Under the pieces are notes generated by a model that saw only the letters and a program-made list of their open reading frames with translations, did not search any database and was not told the DNA's origin. Position numbers and translations under genes: made by a program. A stretch of 64,000 nt of DNA from Reyranella aquatilis (GTDB taxonomy: Bacteria > Pseudomonadota > Alphaproteobacteria > Reyranellales > Reyranellaceae), in assembly GCF_020880995.1 (NCBI RefSeq), contig NZ_JAJISD010000001.1, positions 868,001 to 932,000 on the forward strand. Reading direction: 5' to 3'. Every line of letters begins with the position of its first letter. Within the stretch, counting starts at the first letter, position 1. Of this stretch, positions 34,580 to 45,285 are shown piece after piece.

Positions 34580-35854
34580 ATGCTCGACTGGACGGTGAAA
34601 CAGCCGGCCGACGGCATGGTCGTCGCGCCCGACGAGCGGCTGCCGTGGCCGCAGACCGTCGCGTTGGGCATCCAGCATGTGGTGGCGATGTTCGGCGCCA
34701 CCGTACTGGGGCCCCTGCTGATGGGCTTCGATCCCAACGTCGCCATCCTGATGAGCGGCGTCGGTACACTGATCTTCTTCGCGGCCGTGGGCGGCAAGGT
34801 GCCGAGCTATGTCGGTTCCTCCTTCGCCTTCATCTCCGTGGTCGTGGCGGCGACCGGCTATACCGGCCAGGGCGCCAACGCGAATATCGGGGTCGCGCTG
34901 GGCGGGATCGTGGTCTGCGGCGCGCTCTACGCGCTGATCGGGCTCGCGGTGATGGTAAGCGGCACCAGCTGGATCGAACGGCTGATGCCGCCGGTCGTGA
35001 CCGGCGCCGTGGTCGCCGTCATCGGCCTGAACCTGGCCGCCGTGCCGGTCAAGAACATGGCGCCGACCTCGTTCGATGCCTGGATGCAGGCCGTGACCTT
35101 CCTGAGCATCGCGCTGGTCGCGGTCTTCACACGCGGCATGACCCGGCGCCTTCTGGTGCTGGTTGGGCTGGTCGTGGCCACGCTCGTATATGCCCTGCTG
35201 GCCAACGGGCTGGGCTGGGGCAAGCCGGTGAGCGGCGCCCTGCTGGAGCAAGCCGCCTGGTTCGGCATGCCTGCCTTCACCGCGCCGCTCTTCGACACGC
35301 GCGCGATCGTGCTGATCGCGCCCGTCGCGCTGATCCTGGTCGCCGAAAATCTCGGCCATCTGCGCGCCGTCAGCGCCATGACCGGCCGCAACATGGATCC
35401 CTATGTCGGCCGCGCCTTCCTGGGCGATGGCGTGGCGACGATGGTGGCGGGCAGCGTCGGCGGCACCGGCGTCACCACCTACGCCGAGAACATCGGCGTG
35501 ATGGCCGCCACCCGCATCTACTCGACGGCCTTGTTCGTCGTGGCCGGCCTGTTCGCCATCCTGCTGGGCTTTTCCCCGAAGTTCGGTGCGCTGATCCACA
35601 CCATCCCTCTGCCGGTGATGGGCGGCGTCAGCATCGTGGTGTTCGGCCTGATCGCCGTCGCCGGCGCCAAGATCTGGGTCGACAACAAGGTCGACTTCGG
35701 CAACAGCCGCAACCTCATGGTGGCCGGTATCACCCTCGTTCTGGGCACGGGCGACTTCACCCTCAAGTTCGGCGAATTCGCCCTGGGCGGAATCGGCACC
35801 GCAACCTTCGGGGCGATCCTGCTGAACACCGTGCTGAGCGCCGCGCGACGCTAG
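34580..35854 (+). CDS. NCS2 uracil/xanthine permease (UraA/RutG-like)
   Basis: A 424-residue nucleobase:cation symporter with about 14 membrane segments. ILVAENLGHLRAVSAMTGRN (around residues 250-270) carries the conserved Glu that binds the base, and GGTGVTTYAENIGVMAATRIYS (around 295-315) is the NCS2 signature with the second Glu. SSFAFI near residue 75 is the half-helix TM3 region. Sequence favours the uracil branch, but xanthine or uric acid uptake cannot be excluded, and a purine catabolic operon lies at the start of the window. It converges on dsbB. Confidence 0.9.
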   Translation: MLDWTVKQPADGMVVAPDERLPWPQTVALGIQHVVAMFGATVLGPLLMGFDPNVAILMSGVGTLIFFAAVGGKVPSYVGSSFAFISVVVAATGYTGQGANANIGVALGGIVVCGALYALIGLAVMVSGTSWIERLMPPVVTGAVVAVIGLNLAAVPVKNMAPTSFDAWMQAVTFLSIALVAVFTRGMTRRLLVLVGLVVATLVYALLANGLGWGKPVSGALLEQAAWFGMPAFTAPLFDTRAIVLIAPVALILVAENLGHLRAVSAMTGRNMDPYVGRAFLGDGVATMVAGSVGGTGVTTYAENIGVMAATRIYSTALFVVAGLFAILLGFSPKFGALIHTIPLPVMGGVSIVVFGLIAVAGAKIWVDNKVDFGNSRNLMVAGITLVLGTGDFTLKFGEFALGGIGTATFGAILLNTVLSAARR

Positions 35855-35867
35855 CCCGCCAATGCAG

Positions 35868-36443
35868 TCAGGTGAGGAGGCGATATCCGGACGTGTGGCA
35901 TTCGCCGAGGCCACATTGGAACACCACCGACGCCAGGTTGAGGGCGCAGATCAGCACGACGTAGAATTCCAGAAGGCGTGCCGCCTGGGCGAGCGGCGGC
36001 CGTGCGGCTGGCGGCAGAGGGCGCGGCGCTCCGAAGACCGTGAGCCGCAGGGCCAGAGCCAGCAGAAGGGAGACAGCGATCACGACCGACCAGACCGGCA
36101 TGTGAAGGCCGAAGACCGCGGTGCCAATATAGGCGTGACCGGGGCGCGGCACGATATCGAGCAAAGTCTGCCGTGCGGCGATGACGAGGAGCAGCAGGGC
36201 AAACAGCAGGGCGATCCCGCCGCCCCGCTCCGACTCACGCGCGCGGAGTTGCTGAAGCAGCCCGAAGCAGCAGCCGAACATGGCCACTCGCTGGAGCAGG
36301 CACAGCGGGCATGGGATTTCCCCGAAGGCAAACTGCATCACCATCGCGGCGGTGAGAGCCGCCGATAGAATCACCGTCAGGAGCAGCAGGATGAGCCGAT
36401 CCAGCGTGACCAGGGTGGACGGTTCGAGGCGCAGCGCCGGCAT
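35868..36443 (-). CDS. dsbB: DsbB-family disulfide oxidoreductase
   Basis: A 191-residue four-helix membrane protein that would reoxidise DsbA and pass electrons to quinone. Cys45 and Cys48 (PCPLCLLQR) form the quinone-linked pair at the end of the first periplasmic turn. The second pair is probably Cys177 and Cys182 near the C-terminus (FQCGLGEC), with spacing and placement unlike E. coli DsbB, where it lies in the loop between helices 3 and 4. Its start directly follows the stop of a tiny membrane protein. A cysteine-rich exported protein is encoded about 2.3 kb upstream on the same strand. Confidence 0.85.
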   Translation of the reverse strand: MPALRLEPSTLVTLDRLILLLLTVILSAALTAAMVMQFAFGEIPCPLCLLQRVAMFGCCFGLLQQLRARESERGGGIALLFALLLLVIAARQTLLDIVPRPGHAYIGTAVFGLHMPVWSVVIAVSLLLALALRLTVFGAPRPLPPAARPPLAQAARLLEFYVVLICALNLASVVFQCGLGECHTSGYRLLT

Positions 36444-36650
36444 TCAGCCGATTCCTGCGGGGACGGCGTGCCTCAACTCGACCTGCAGCCAAGGCATGCG
36501 AAAGCCATAGTCGGGGCTGTAGATCTCCCAGAGGAAAAGGCCGATGGCCATTATGGACGACAGGAAGAGGCAGGCGATCGCCGGCCGCGACCGACCCGAA
36601 AGTCCCAGCACAAACGCCGCCAACAGCAGGGCGAAAGTGATCGTCATCAT
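36444..36650 (-). CDS. Tiny membrane protein next to dsbB (DUF5993-like)
   Basis: A 68-residue protein with two hydrophobic segments (about 3-18 and 24-42) and a short aromatic C-terminal tail. Its stop abuts the dsbB ATG with no gap, so the two are translationally linked. It resembles the DUF5993 proteins that often accompany dsbB, a placement made from memory of the family. There are no Cys residues in the tail, and only one Cys within the second helix, so it is unlikely to be a redox enzyme itself; an accessory role to DsbB is inferred. Confidence 0.65.
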   Translation of the reverse strand: MMTITFALLLAAFVLGLSGRSRPAIACLFLSSIMAIGLFLWEIYSPDYGFRMPWLQVELRHAVPAGIG

Positions 36651-36689
36651 GGGGAGAAGCGCCCCGTCGAGCGCGTTCTCATGGCACGC

Positions 36690-38693
<2,004 letters not shown>

Positions 38694-38711
38694 GGTGCTT
38701 CGTGTCCGCTC

Positions 38712-39287
38712 TTACCAAAAGGACGTGTGGCAGGGCGCCTTGACCCAATCCGGATTGCGACCGAGAGTTTTGAGCCAGTCGAATACCCTCAAGAATATGG
38801 TGATCTCTCCTTGCGGATGGGCCTTGACGTAGTCGGCCTTCGCCTTCTCGTTGTCCGGTCCCGGCTCCAGCACCCATTTCCAAGGAAAGCCATCGCAGAA
38901 CGCCTGAACGCCGGCCAGTCGTGCGCGCCTAGTGACCTTATCCGCTTCGAACTGAACGTTGAGCGAGCCTAGGCCACATCGAGCATCCGGACCTTTGGCT
39001 TCGCACGCCTTACGAGCGGCCTTGTCCTCCAGCCTGGACCAACGAGAGTCTGCCACAACACAACGTTCGTAGCGCTCGTCGATGGCAGTCACCATGGCAT
39101 CCCACCGGTCCCTGCCGTGGTACCCGCACAGCTCACTGGCCGCCTTTAGCCGACCGATTGAGCCGATGGCGAATTCCAGACTCTTACCTGCCCCCCAGAC
39201 ATCCGGCTCCGCACGCGCCGTGCCCGCCCCGCAGGACGCCGCGGAAGCCGCGGCAAGCACGCCTAAGACTGCCGACGCGTGCCTCAC
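38712..39287 (-). CDS. Exported six-cysteine protein of unknown function
   Basis: I do not recognise this 191-residue protein. Its GTG at 39287 overlaps the stop of the enoyl-CoA hydratase gene (GTGA), so translation is coupled. A signal peptide spans about residues 1-26 (cleavage near ARA-EPDVW); a Cys within it (AASC) is a poor lipobox. The mature part is helical and charged, with six Cys residues spread along it, enough for three disulfides. It ends FDWLKTLGRNPDWVKAPCHTSFW. It sits between two leucine catabolic genes, an odd place for a periplasmic protein. DsbB is encoded further down the same strand. Confidence 0.75.
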   Translation of the reverse strand: MRHASAVLGVLAAASAASCGAGTARAEPDVWGAGKSLEFAIGSIGRLKAASELCGYHGRDRWDAMVTAIDERYERCVVADSRWSRLEDKAARKACEAKGPDARCGLGSLNVQFEADKVTRRARLAGVQAFCDGFPWKWVLEPGPDNEKAKADYVKAHPQGEITIFLRVFDWLKTLGRNPDWVKAPCHTSFW

Positions 39288-40066
39288 AGCGCCCACTTCG
39301 GTTTGCGCTTGGCAAGGAACGCACTCATGCCCTCGATCGCGTCGTCGGTCGTGCACTGGACGGCGACATGCTCGCCGATCAGGTCGGCGACCGCGCGATC
39401 GTGCGGCATGGCGTCGATTTCGGTGATCAGCTTCTTGACCAAAGTCTGGACGGAGGGCGCGCCGCGGCGCAGTTCGTCGGTGAGGGCGGCGACCGTCGCG
39501 TCGAGCGCATCCTCCTCGACCACCTGGTCGACCAGGCCGATGCGCAGCGCGGTCGCCGAATCGAACATGCCGCCGTGCATCAGGAGCTGCCGCGCCATGC
39601 GCGGGCCGACCGCCTGGATCAGCACCGGGATGGCGATGCCCGCGAGCAGGCCGTTGCGGGCCGAGGTGAGGCCGAAGCGCGCCGAGGAGACGGCGACCGC
39701 GAAATCGCAGGCCAGCATCAAGCCGACGCCGCCACCCACCGCCGCGCCCTGGACCCGCGCAATCGAAGGCTTGGGGAAATCGTAGACCGCCTGGACCGCG
39801 GCCATCATCGAATCGGCACCGACCTTGCGGGTGATGGCGTCGAGCTCGGGCCAGGTGAGCACCCAGTTGAAATCGCCGCCGGCGCAGAAGACCGGCCCGT
39901 CGCTCGCCACCACGAGGGTTCGCACGGCCTCGTCAGCCGCAAAGGCTTCCACCGCGTCGATGATGACGCGCGCGGTGTCGCCGTCGAACGAGTTCATCGC
40001 CTTGGGCCGGTTGAGCGTCAGTGTCGCCACACCGCCCTCGACCTTCGTTAGGATAGGATCGGTCAT
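39284..40066 (-). CDS. liuC: Enoyl-CoA hydratase, probable methylglutaconyl-CoA hydratase
   Basis: A 260-residue crotonase-fold enzyme. The oxyanion hole is made by CAGGDFN (near residue 62) and the GAAVGGGVGLMLACDFAVA block (near 107-125). The usual second acidic residue lies near the ARNGLLAG region, where the pattern is less typical of classical hydratases. Position between the two carboxylase subunit genes strongly suggests hydration of 3-methylglutaconyl-CoA to HMG-CoA. It follows mccB by 7 bases and overlaps the next gene by 4. Confidence 0.87.
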   Translation of the reverse strand: MTDPILTKVEGGVATLTLNRPKAMNSFDGDTARVIIDAVEAFAADEAVRTLVVASDGPVFCAGGDFNWVLTWPELDAITRKVGADSMMAAVQAVYDFPKPSIARVQGAAVGGGVGLMLACDFAVAVSSARFGLTSARNGLLAGIAIPVLIQAVGPRMARQLLMHGGMFDSATALRIGLVDQVVEEDALDATVAALTDELRRGAPSVQTLVKKLITEIDAMPHDRAVADLIGEHVAVQCTTDDAIEGMSAFLAKRKPKWAL

Positions 40067-40073
40067 GTCCAGA

Positions 40074-41681
40074 TCACATCCGGAAGACGCCGAACTTCGT
40101 CGGTCCGATCGGCTGGTTCATCGAGGCCGAGAGGGCGAGCCCCAAGGCCATGCGCGTATCGACCGGATCGAGGATGCCATCGTCCCACAGGCGCGCCGTC
40201 GCGTAATAAGGATGGCCCTCGCGCTCGTAGGCCTCGCGGATCGGCTGCTTGAACTTCTCTTCCTCGTCCTTCGCCCAGGTGCCGCCCTTGGCTTCGATGT
40301 TGTCGCGCCGGACCGTCGCCAGCACACTCGCCGCCTGCTCGCCGCCCATCACCGAGATGCGCGCTGACGGCCACATCCACAGGAAGCGCGGGCTGTAGGC
40401 GCGGCCGCACATGCCGTAATTGCCGGCGCCGTAGCTGCCGCCGACGATCACGGTGAACTTCGGCACGTTCACGGTCGAAACCGCGGTCACCATCTTGGCG
40501 CCGTCGCGCGCGATCCCGCCCGCCTCGTACTTGCGGCCGACCATGAAGCCGGTGATGTTCTGCAGGAACAGCAGCGGAATGCCGCGCTGGCCGCACAATT
40601 CGATGAAGTGCGCCGCCTTCAGCGCCGATTCGTTGAACAGGACTCCGTTGTTGGCGACGATCCCGACCGGATAGCCCCAGATGCGCGCGAAGCCGGTGAC
40701 GATGGTCGTGCCGTAGAGGTGCTTGAACTCGTCGAGCTCGCTGCCGTCGACCAGACGCGCGATGATCTCGCGGATGTCGTAGGGCGTGCGCGTATCCGTC
40801 GGCACGACGCCGTACAGTTCCTCGGCGGCGTACATCGGATCGCGCGGCGGCAGCAGCGACGCCGACGGCGACTTCTTCCAGTTGAGGTTGGCCACGATGC
40901 GACGGGCGATGCCCAGCGCATGGCTGTCGTTCTGGGCATAGTGGTCGGCGACGCCTGAGGTGCGGGCGTGCACGTCGGCGCCGCCCAGGTCCTCGGCGCT
41001 CACCACCTCGCCGATCGCCGCCTTCACCAGCGGCGGGCCGGCGAGGAAGATCGTGCCCTGCTTGCGCACGATCACCGTCTCGTCGCTCATCGCCGGCACG
41101 TAGGCGCCACCCGCGGTGCACGAGCCCATCACCACCGCGACCTGCGGGATGCCCTGGGCCGACATGTTGGCCTGGTTGTAGAAGATGCGGCCGAAATGAT
41201 TCTTGTCGGGGAACACATCCGGCCATTGCGGCAGGTTGGCGCCGCCGGAATCCACGAGATAGACGCAGGGAAGCCGGTTCTCCATCGCCACTTCCTGGGC
41301 GCGGAGATGCTTCTTCACCGTCATCGGATAATAGGTGCCGCCCTTCACGGTGGCGTCGTTGCAGACGATCACGCACTCGACGCCGCTCACGCGCCCGATG
41401 CCGGTTATCACGCCCGAGCCCGGCGCTTCGTTGTCGTACATGTCGAGCGCCGCGAGCGGCGACAGTTCGAGGAAGGGCGAGCCCGGATCCAGCAGCGCCC
41501 GCACCCGCTCGCGGGGCAGCAGCTTGCCGCGGGAGACGTGGCGCTTGCGGGATTCCTCTCCGCCTCCGAGACGGACCGTATCGGTGCGGCGGCGCAAATC
41601 CTCGACCTGCACGCGCATCGCTTCGGCGTTGCTCTTGAAGGCGTCGGAACGGGTATCGATCTGGGAGGAAAGTACGGTCAT
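40074..41681 (-). CDS. mccB: Methylcrotonyl-CoA carboxylase, carboxyltransferase beta subunit
   Basis: A 535-residue carboxyltransferase, the normal length for MccB, starting at the ATG 41681; the frame continues upstream without homology. Two crotonase-like halves are present: [22 protein letters not shown] at the start, [16 protein letters not shown] in the N-half oxyanion region, and [20 protein letters not shown] plus [20 protein letters not shown] in the C-half. These last blocks are typical of MCC rather than PCC beta chains. It works with MccA in leucine catabolism. The orphan TRAP receptor gene ends 47 bases upstream. Confidence 0.93.
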   Translation of the reverse strand: MTVLSSQIDTRSDAFKSNAEAMRVQVEDLRRRTDTVRLGGGEESRKRHVSRGKLLPRERVRALLDPGSPFLELSPLAALDMYDNEAPGSGVITGIGRVSGVECVIVCNDATVKGGTYYPMTVKKHLRAQEVAMENRLPCVYLVDSGGANLPQWPDVFPDKNHFGRIFYNQANMSAQGIPQVAVVMGSCTAGGAYVPAMSDETVIVRKQGTIFLAGPPLVKAAIGEVVSAEDLGGADVHARTSGVADHYAQNDSHALGIARRIVANLNWKKSPSASLLPPRDPMYAAEELYGVVPTDTRTPYDIREIIARLVDGSELDEFKHLYGTTIVTGFARIWGYPVGIVANNGVLFNESALKAAHFIELCGQRGIPLLFLQNITGFMVGRKYEAGGIARDGAKMVTAVSTVNVPKFTVIVGGSYGAGNYGMCGRAYSPRFLWMWPSARISVMGGEQAASVLATVRRDNIEAKGGTWAKDEEEKFKQPIREAYEREGHPYYATARLWDDGILDPVDTRMALGLALSASMNQPIGPTKFGVFRM

Positions 41682-41727
41682 TTCCCGGGCAAACTGCCCG
41701 GACCGATGACCGCGTGCAAGCAGAGGG

Positions 41728-42813
41728 TTACGGCAGGCGGGACATCGACCGCCAGTGCGCGCCCTGGGCAATGAACGCCCGTTGGTTCGCAAGCGCCGCC
41801 GCAAAGTCGGCATCGCGCTCGGCGAGGTCCTTGACCACGATGTCACTGTTCTTGCGGAACGCGGCCAGCACGTCCGGCGACCATTCGCGGACCACCACTC
41901 CCGACGATTTCAGCTTCTCCAGCGCCAGACCCTGTACGTTCGGCGAGCGGCCGAGCATCCACGCGATGTTCGCCTGGCAGGCCGTCTCGATCTGCGCCCG
42001 CAGCGACGCCGGCAGGGCCGCCCACTTGTCTTTGCGCATCAGGAAGTCGAGCACGGCCGACGGCTGCTGCCAGCCCGGCAGGTAGTATGGCAGGCCCAGC
42101 TTGTCGAAACCGAGGGCCGCGTCCATGGCCGGGGTCGACATCTCGCCGCCGTCTACGTTGCCCTGCTGCAGCTTGTAGAAGAACTCGCCCGGCGGCAGTG
42201 GCACGGGGATCGCGCCCAGGCGGGCAATCACGTCGGCCGCCAGCTTGCCGTAGCGCAGGCGCTGGCCCTTGAAGTCGGCCACCGTGTTGACCTCGCCCCG
42301 GAACCAGCCCCCCCCTTTAGGCCCCTGGATACCACAGGGAACACCTACCACGCCCAGCTTGTCGTAGGCGTCGCGGTGGATTCGGGAGCCATCGCCCTCG
42401 AGCATCCAGGAAGCCATCTCGTCCGGGCCGAGGCCGAACGGAATGGTCGCGAAGATGTTGAAGACCGGCGCCTTGTTTGCCGCATAGCCCGACCAGGTGA
42501 ACGCGGCCTCCAGATCACCCGACACAATCGCGTCCAGCATGTCGGCCGTCGGCGCCACACGGCCGGGCTCTACAATCTTGATGGCGAAGGCCCCGGCCGT
42601 CATGTGCTTCACGGCGCGGGTGAAGACCCGGACCCCTTCTCCAGAGCCGGGCAGGGCCGGGTTGAAGGCGGTCTGCATCTGGATCACGCGGCCGGTCGAC
42701 GGCGCGGAGACGTTTTTCGCCGCCGGCTTGCTGTCCTGAGCGACAGAACCGCCCGTCGCCGACAGCAGCGCCGCTGCGGCAAAACCCAGTAGTTTCAAAA
42801 AGTTACGGCGCAC
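41728..42813 (-). CDS. TRAP transporter substrate-binding protein (DctP type), Tat signal
   Basis: A 361-residue periplasmic receptor. The GTG at 42813 puts the twin-arginine motif RRNFLKLLG right at the start of the signal peptide, with cleavage near SVAQ; the TTG at 42843 is a less likely alternative. The mature protein has the DctP fold, including [32 protein letters not shown], where the ligand Arg of TRAP receptors usually lies. Neither membrane subunit (DctQ, DctM) is in the window. Place in the leucine operon suggests a branched-chain oxo-acid or similar acid as ligand. Confidence 0.87.
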   Translation of the reverse strand: MRRNFLKLLGFAAAALLSATGGSVAQDSKPAAKNVSAPSTGRVIQMQTAFNPALPGSGEGVRVFTRAVKHMTAGAFAIKIVEPGRVAPTADMLDAIVSGDLEAAFTWSGYAANKAPVFNIFATIPFGLGPDEMASWMLEGDGSRIHRDAYDKLGVVGVPCGIQGPKGGGWFRGEVNTVADFKGQRLRYGKLAADVIARLGAIPVPLPPGEFFYKLQQGNVDGGEMSTPAMDAALGFDKLGLPYYLPGWQQPSAVLDFLMRKDKWAALPASLRAQIETACQANIAWMLGRSPNVQGLALEKLKSSGVVVREWSPDVLAAFRKNSDIVVKDLAERDADFAAALANQRAFIAQGAHWRSMSRLP

Positions 42814-42924
42814 GACCGACCATCCGTCGCCCGGCTCCCCCAAGCCCCCAGCTACCGCTTCCTGCGGTCTTCACACCACATGATGTTGGCATGCGGAGTG
42901 GCGGGGAACAAGCGAAAGACGAGC

Positions 42925-44061
42925 CTATAAGGCTGCCAGGCCACGACCGATCAGGATGCGCTGCACGTCGCTGGTGCCCTCGTAGATTTGGCAGACACGG
43001 ACGTCCCGCCAGATCTTCTCCACCAGGTAGTCGGAAACGTATCCGTAGCCGCCGTGGATCTGAATTGCGGCCGAGCACACCTCCTCGGCCATCTCGGATG
43101 AATATAGCTTGGCCATTGCGGCCTCGGTGAGGCATGGCCGGTCGGCATCGCGCAACGTGGCCGCGTGCAGGACCATCTGCCGGGCCACGGTGATCCTGGT
43201 GGCCATGTCGGCCAGGCGGAACAGGACGGCTTGGTGGTTCACGATTCGGGTGCCGAAGGCCTCGCGCTCCTGGGCGTAGCTGCGTGCGGCCTCGAACGCA
43301 GCGCGCGCCATGCCGACCGATTGCGCCGCAATGCCGATCCTTCCAACGGAAAGATTGGCCAGAGCCACCCGATAGCCCTCACCCTCCCCGCCCAGCATCG
43401 CATCGCCGCCGACCGTGCAGTCCTCGAAGGCGATCTGGCAGGTGTCGGAGGACTTTTGGCCCAGCTTCTTCTCGACCGATGCGACACGGTAGCCCGGCGT
43501 GTTCGTCGGCACGATGAAGCAGGAGATGCCGCGCTTCGACGAAGACGGATCGGTGACGGCGAAGACCAGCGCGATGTCCGCCGTGCGGCCGGAGGTGATG
43601 AACTGCTTGACGCCGTTCAGCACCCAGCCGTTGCCGCGCCTCTCGGCGCGCGTCTTCAGATTTGATGCATCCGATCCCGCGTGCGGCTCGGTGAGGCAGA
43701 AGGCGCCGAGCATCTCGCCACGGGCGAGCGGCTTAAGCCACTTCTCCTTCTGCTCGGGCGAGCCGTAGGCCAGCAGCGCCGCGCAATCGGGCGAATTGTT
43801 GACGCTCATCACGGTCGACAGGCCGCCGTCGGCGGCGGCGATCTCCTCGAGCGCCAGCACGTAGGACACCATGTCGGCGCCGGCCCCGCCCCACTCGGTC
43901 GGCACCGTCATGCCCATGAAACCGAGACGCCCCATCTCGGCCAGCAGCGACCGGGGGATCTCGCCGGCCGCTTCCCAGGCCCGCACGTGCGGCAGCACCT
44001 GCTCCTGCGCGAAGGCGCGGGCGGTGTCGCGGATGAGAGTCTGTTCTTCGTTGAGCAGCAT
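42925..44061 (-). CDS. Acyl-CoA dehydrogenase, short/branched-chain type
   Basis: A 378-residue FAD-dependent acyl-CoA dehydrogenase starting at the ATG 44061 (MLLNEEQTLIRDTAR). The FAD-binding signature GAFCLTEPHAGSDASN, ITSGRTADIALVFAV, REAFGTRIVNHQA and QIHGGYGYVSDYLVE are all standard. The C-terminal QIYEGTSDVQR keeps the catalytic Glu of the butyryl/2-methylbutyryl group; isovaleryl-CoA dehydrogenases have Gly there and place the base elsewhere. So it probably oxidises butyryl-, isobutyryl- or 2-methylbutyryl-CoA despite its leucine-gene neighbours. It lies 2 bases after the SDR gene. Confidence 0.9.
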   Translation of the reverse strand: MLLNEEQTLIRDTARAFAQEQVLPHVRAWEAAGEIPRSLLAEMGRLGFMGMTVPTEWGGAGADMVSYVLALEEIAAADGGLSTVMSVNNSPDCAALLAYGSPEQKEKWLKPLARGEMLGAFCLTEPHAGSDASNLKTRAERRGNGWVLNGVKQFITSGRTADIALVFAVTDPSSSKRGISCFIVPTNTPGYRVASVEKKLGQKSSDTCQIAFEDCTVGGDAMLGGEGEGYRVALANLSVGRIGIAAQSVGMARAAFEAARSYAQEREAFGTRIVNHQAVLFRLADMATRITVARQMVLHAATLRDADRPCLTEAAMAKLYSSEMAEEVCSAAIQIHGGYGYVSDYLVEKIWRDVRVCQIYEGTSDVQRILIGRGLAAL

Positions 44062-44063
44062 GG

Positions 44064-44735
44064 TTACCAGGGCAACTCGGCGCCATCGTAGTTGAAAAAG
44101 CGGCCATTGTCGGACGACTTCAGGCCATCGATCACCTTCACCATGGCGGGTACGCTCTGGTCGATTGTCAGTGTCGCGCTGCCGCCGCCCATGTCGGTCT
44201 GCACCCAGCCCGGATGCAGGACGACACAGATCAGGCCCTTGCCGGCGGTGTCCTTCGACAGGCTCTTCCACTCCATGTTGAGCGCTGTCTTGCTGGCGCG
44301 ATAGGCGTACCGAGCACCGTCGTTGTGGGTGATGCTGCCCAGGCGGCTGGAGATCGCGATCAGCTTGCGATCCTTGGAGGCCGCCACGTGATCGACGAAG
44401 GCCTCGGCCATCATCAGCGGCGCCAGCGCATTGACCTCGAACGTGTCGCGCCAGACCTTGGGATCGATGCGGCCGAGATCGCCGGCCTCCCGGCCCGCCA
44501 CGCCGGCGTTGCAGATCAACACATCGATCGCCTCGCCCTTCAGACCGGCTGCCAGTGCCTTCACCGCCTCGTAGTCGGTCACTTCGAGCTTGTGGGCGTG
44601 AATGTCTCCCTTGACCTGCTTCAGGGCCTCAGGCGAGCGGGCGCAGGCGTGGACCTTCCAGCCCCTGGCCGCGTACTGCTTGACGAAGTCCAGACCGAGG
44701 CCGCGGGCAGCGCCGGTTACCAGAACTGTGCTCAT
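44064..44735 (-). CDS. Short-chain dehydrogenase/reductase
   Basis: A 223-residue classical SDR with a strong ribosome site (GAGGAGGAG). The cofactor motif TGAARGLG is at residues 7-14, NAGVAG near 75, the catalytic Ser in ISSRLGS, and Tyr and Lys in YAYRASK. The lack of an Asp or Arg signature after strand 2 that I can place leaves NAD versus NADP preference open. It heads the acyl-CoA dehydrogenase pair and could oxidise a hydroxyacyl intermediate, but the family is too broad to name a substrate. Confidence 0.9.
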   Translation of the reverse strand: MSTVLVTGAARGLGLDFVKQYAARGWKVHACARSPEALKQVKGDIHAHKLEVTDYEAVKALAAGLKGEAIDVLICNAGVAGREAGDLGRIDPKVWRDTFEVNALAPLMMAEAFVDHVAASKDRKLIAISSRLGSITHNDGARYAYRASKTALNMEWKSLSKDTAGKGLICVVLHPGWVQTDMGGGSATLTIDQSVPAMVKVIDGLKSSDNGRFFNYDGAELPW

Positions 44736-44767
44736 CGCCTGCTCCTCCTCATGGATCCCGCGGGGCC

Positions 44768-45241
44768 TTACCGGCGGGACGACATCATCCGGGCGCGCTG
44801 GCGCTGCCAGTCGCGATCCTTGATGGACTGACGCTTGTCGTGCGCCTGCTTGCCGGTGGCCAGCGCGATCTCGATCTTGGCGCGACCACGCGGATTGAAA
44901 TAGACCTGAAGGGGAACGACCGTCCGCCCCTCGCGCTGGATGGCGCCGATCAGCTTGTTGATCTGGCCGCGATGCAGCAGCAGCTTGCGCGCCCGACGCG
45001 GCTCATGGTTGTTGCGGTTGCCCGCGGCATAGATCGGGATGTTGGCATTGACCAGCCAGGCCTCGCCGCCCTCCTCCGTGACGTAGGATTCGGCGATCGT
45101 GCTGCGGCCGCCGCGCAGCGACTTGACCTCGGTGCCGGTCAGCGCCAGACCGGCCTCGAAGGTCTCCTCAATGAAGTAGTTGTGCCGCGCCTTGCGGTTC
45201 TGGGCCACAACGGTGCGGTCCAGTTCCGGTTTCTTGGCCAC
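44768..45241 (-). CDS. smpB: SsrA-binding protein (trans-translation)
   Basis: SmpB binds tmRNA and delivers it to stalled ribosomes. The GTG at 45241 gives 157 residues with the standard start ([22 protein letters not shown]). Family blocks are the [13 protein letters not shown] strand pair, [14 protein letters not shown] and [19 protein letters not shown], and the basic C-terminal tail [18 protein letters not shown] that enters the mRNA channel. It lies 44 bases after dapA on the same strand, a common alphaproteobacterial arrangement. The ssrA tmRNA gene itself was not found. Confidence 0.95.
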   Translation of the reverse strand: MAKKPELDRTVVAQNRKARHNYFIEETFEAGLALTGTEVKSLRGGRSTIAESYVTEEGGEAWLVNANIPIYAAGNRNNHEPRRARKLLLHRGQINKLIGAIQREGRTVVPLQVYFNPRGRAKIEIALATGKQAHDKRQSIKDRDWQRQRARMMSSRR

Positions 45242-45285
45242 AGGACGCTCGTGAGTTGGTGAAGCTCTGCTTCTAGTCGACTGTC

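Noticed and set aside
42925..44061. Isovaleryl-CoA dehydrogenase
   Set aside because: YEGT at the C-terminus keeps the Glu of short-chain dehydrogenases; isovaleryl-CoA dehydrogenases have Gly there.
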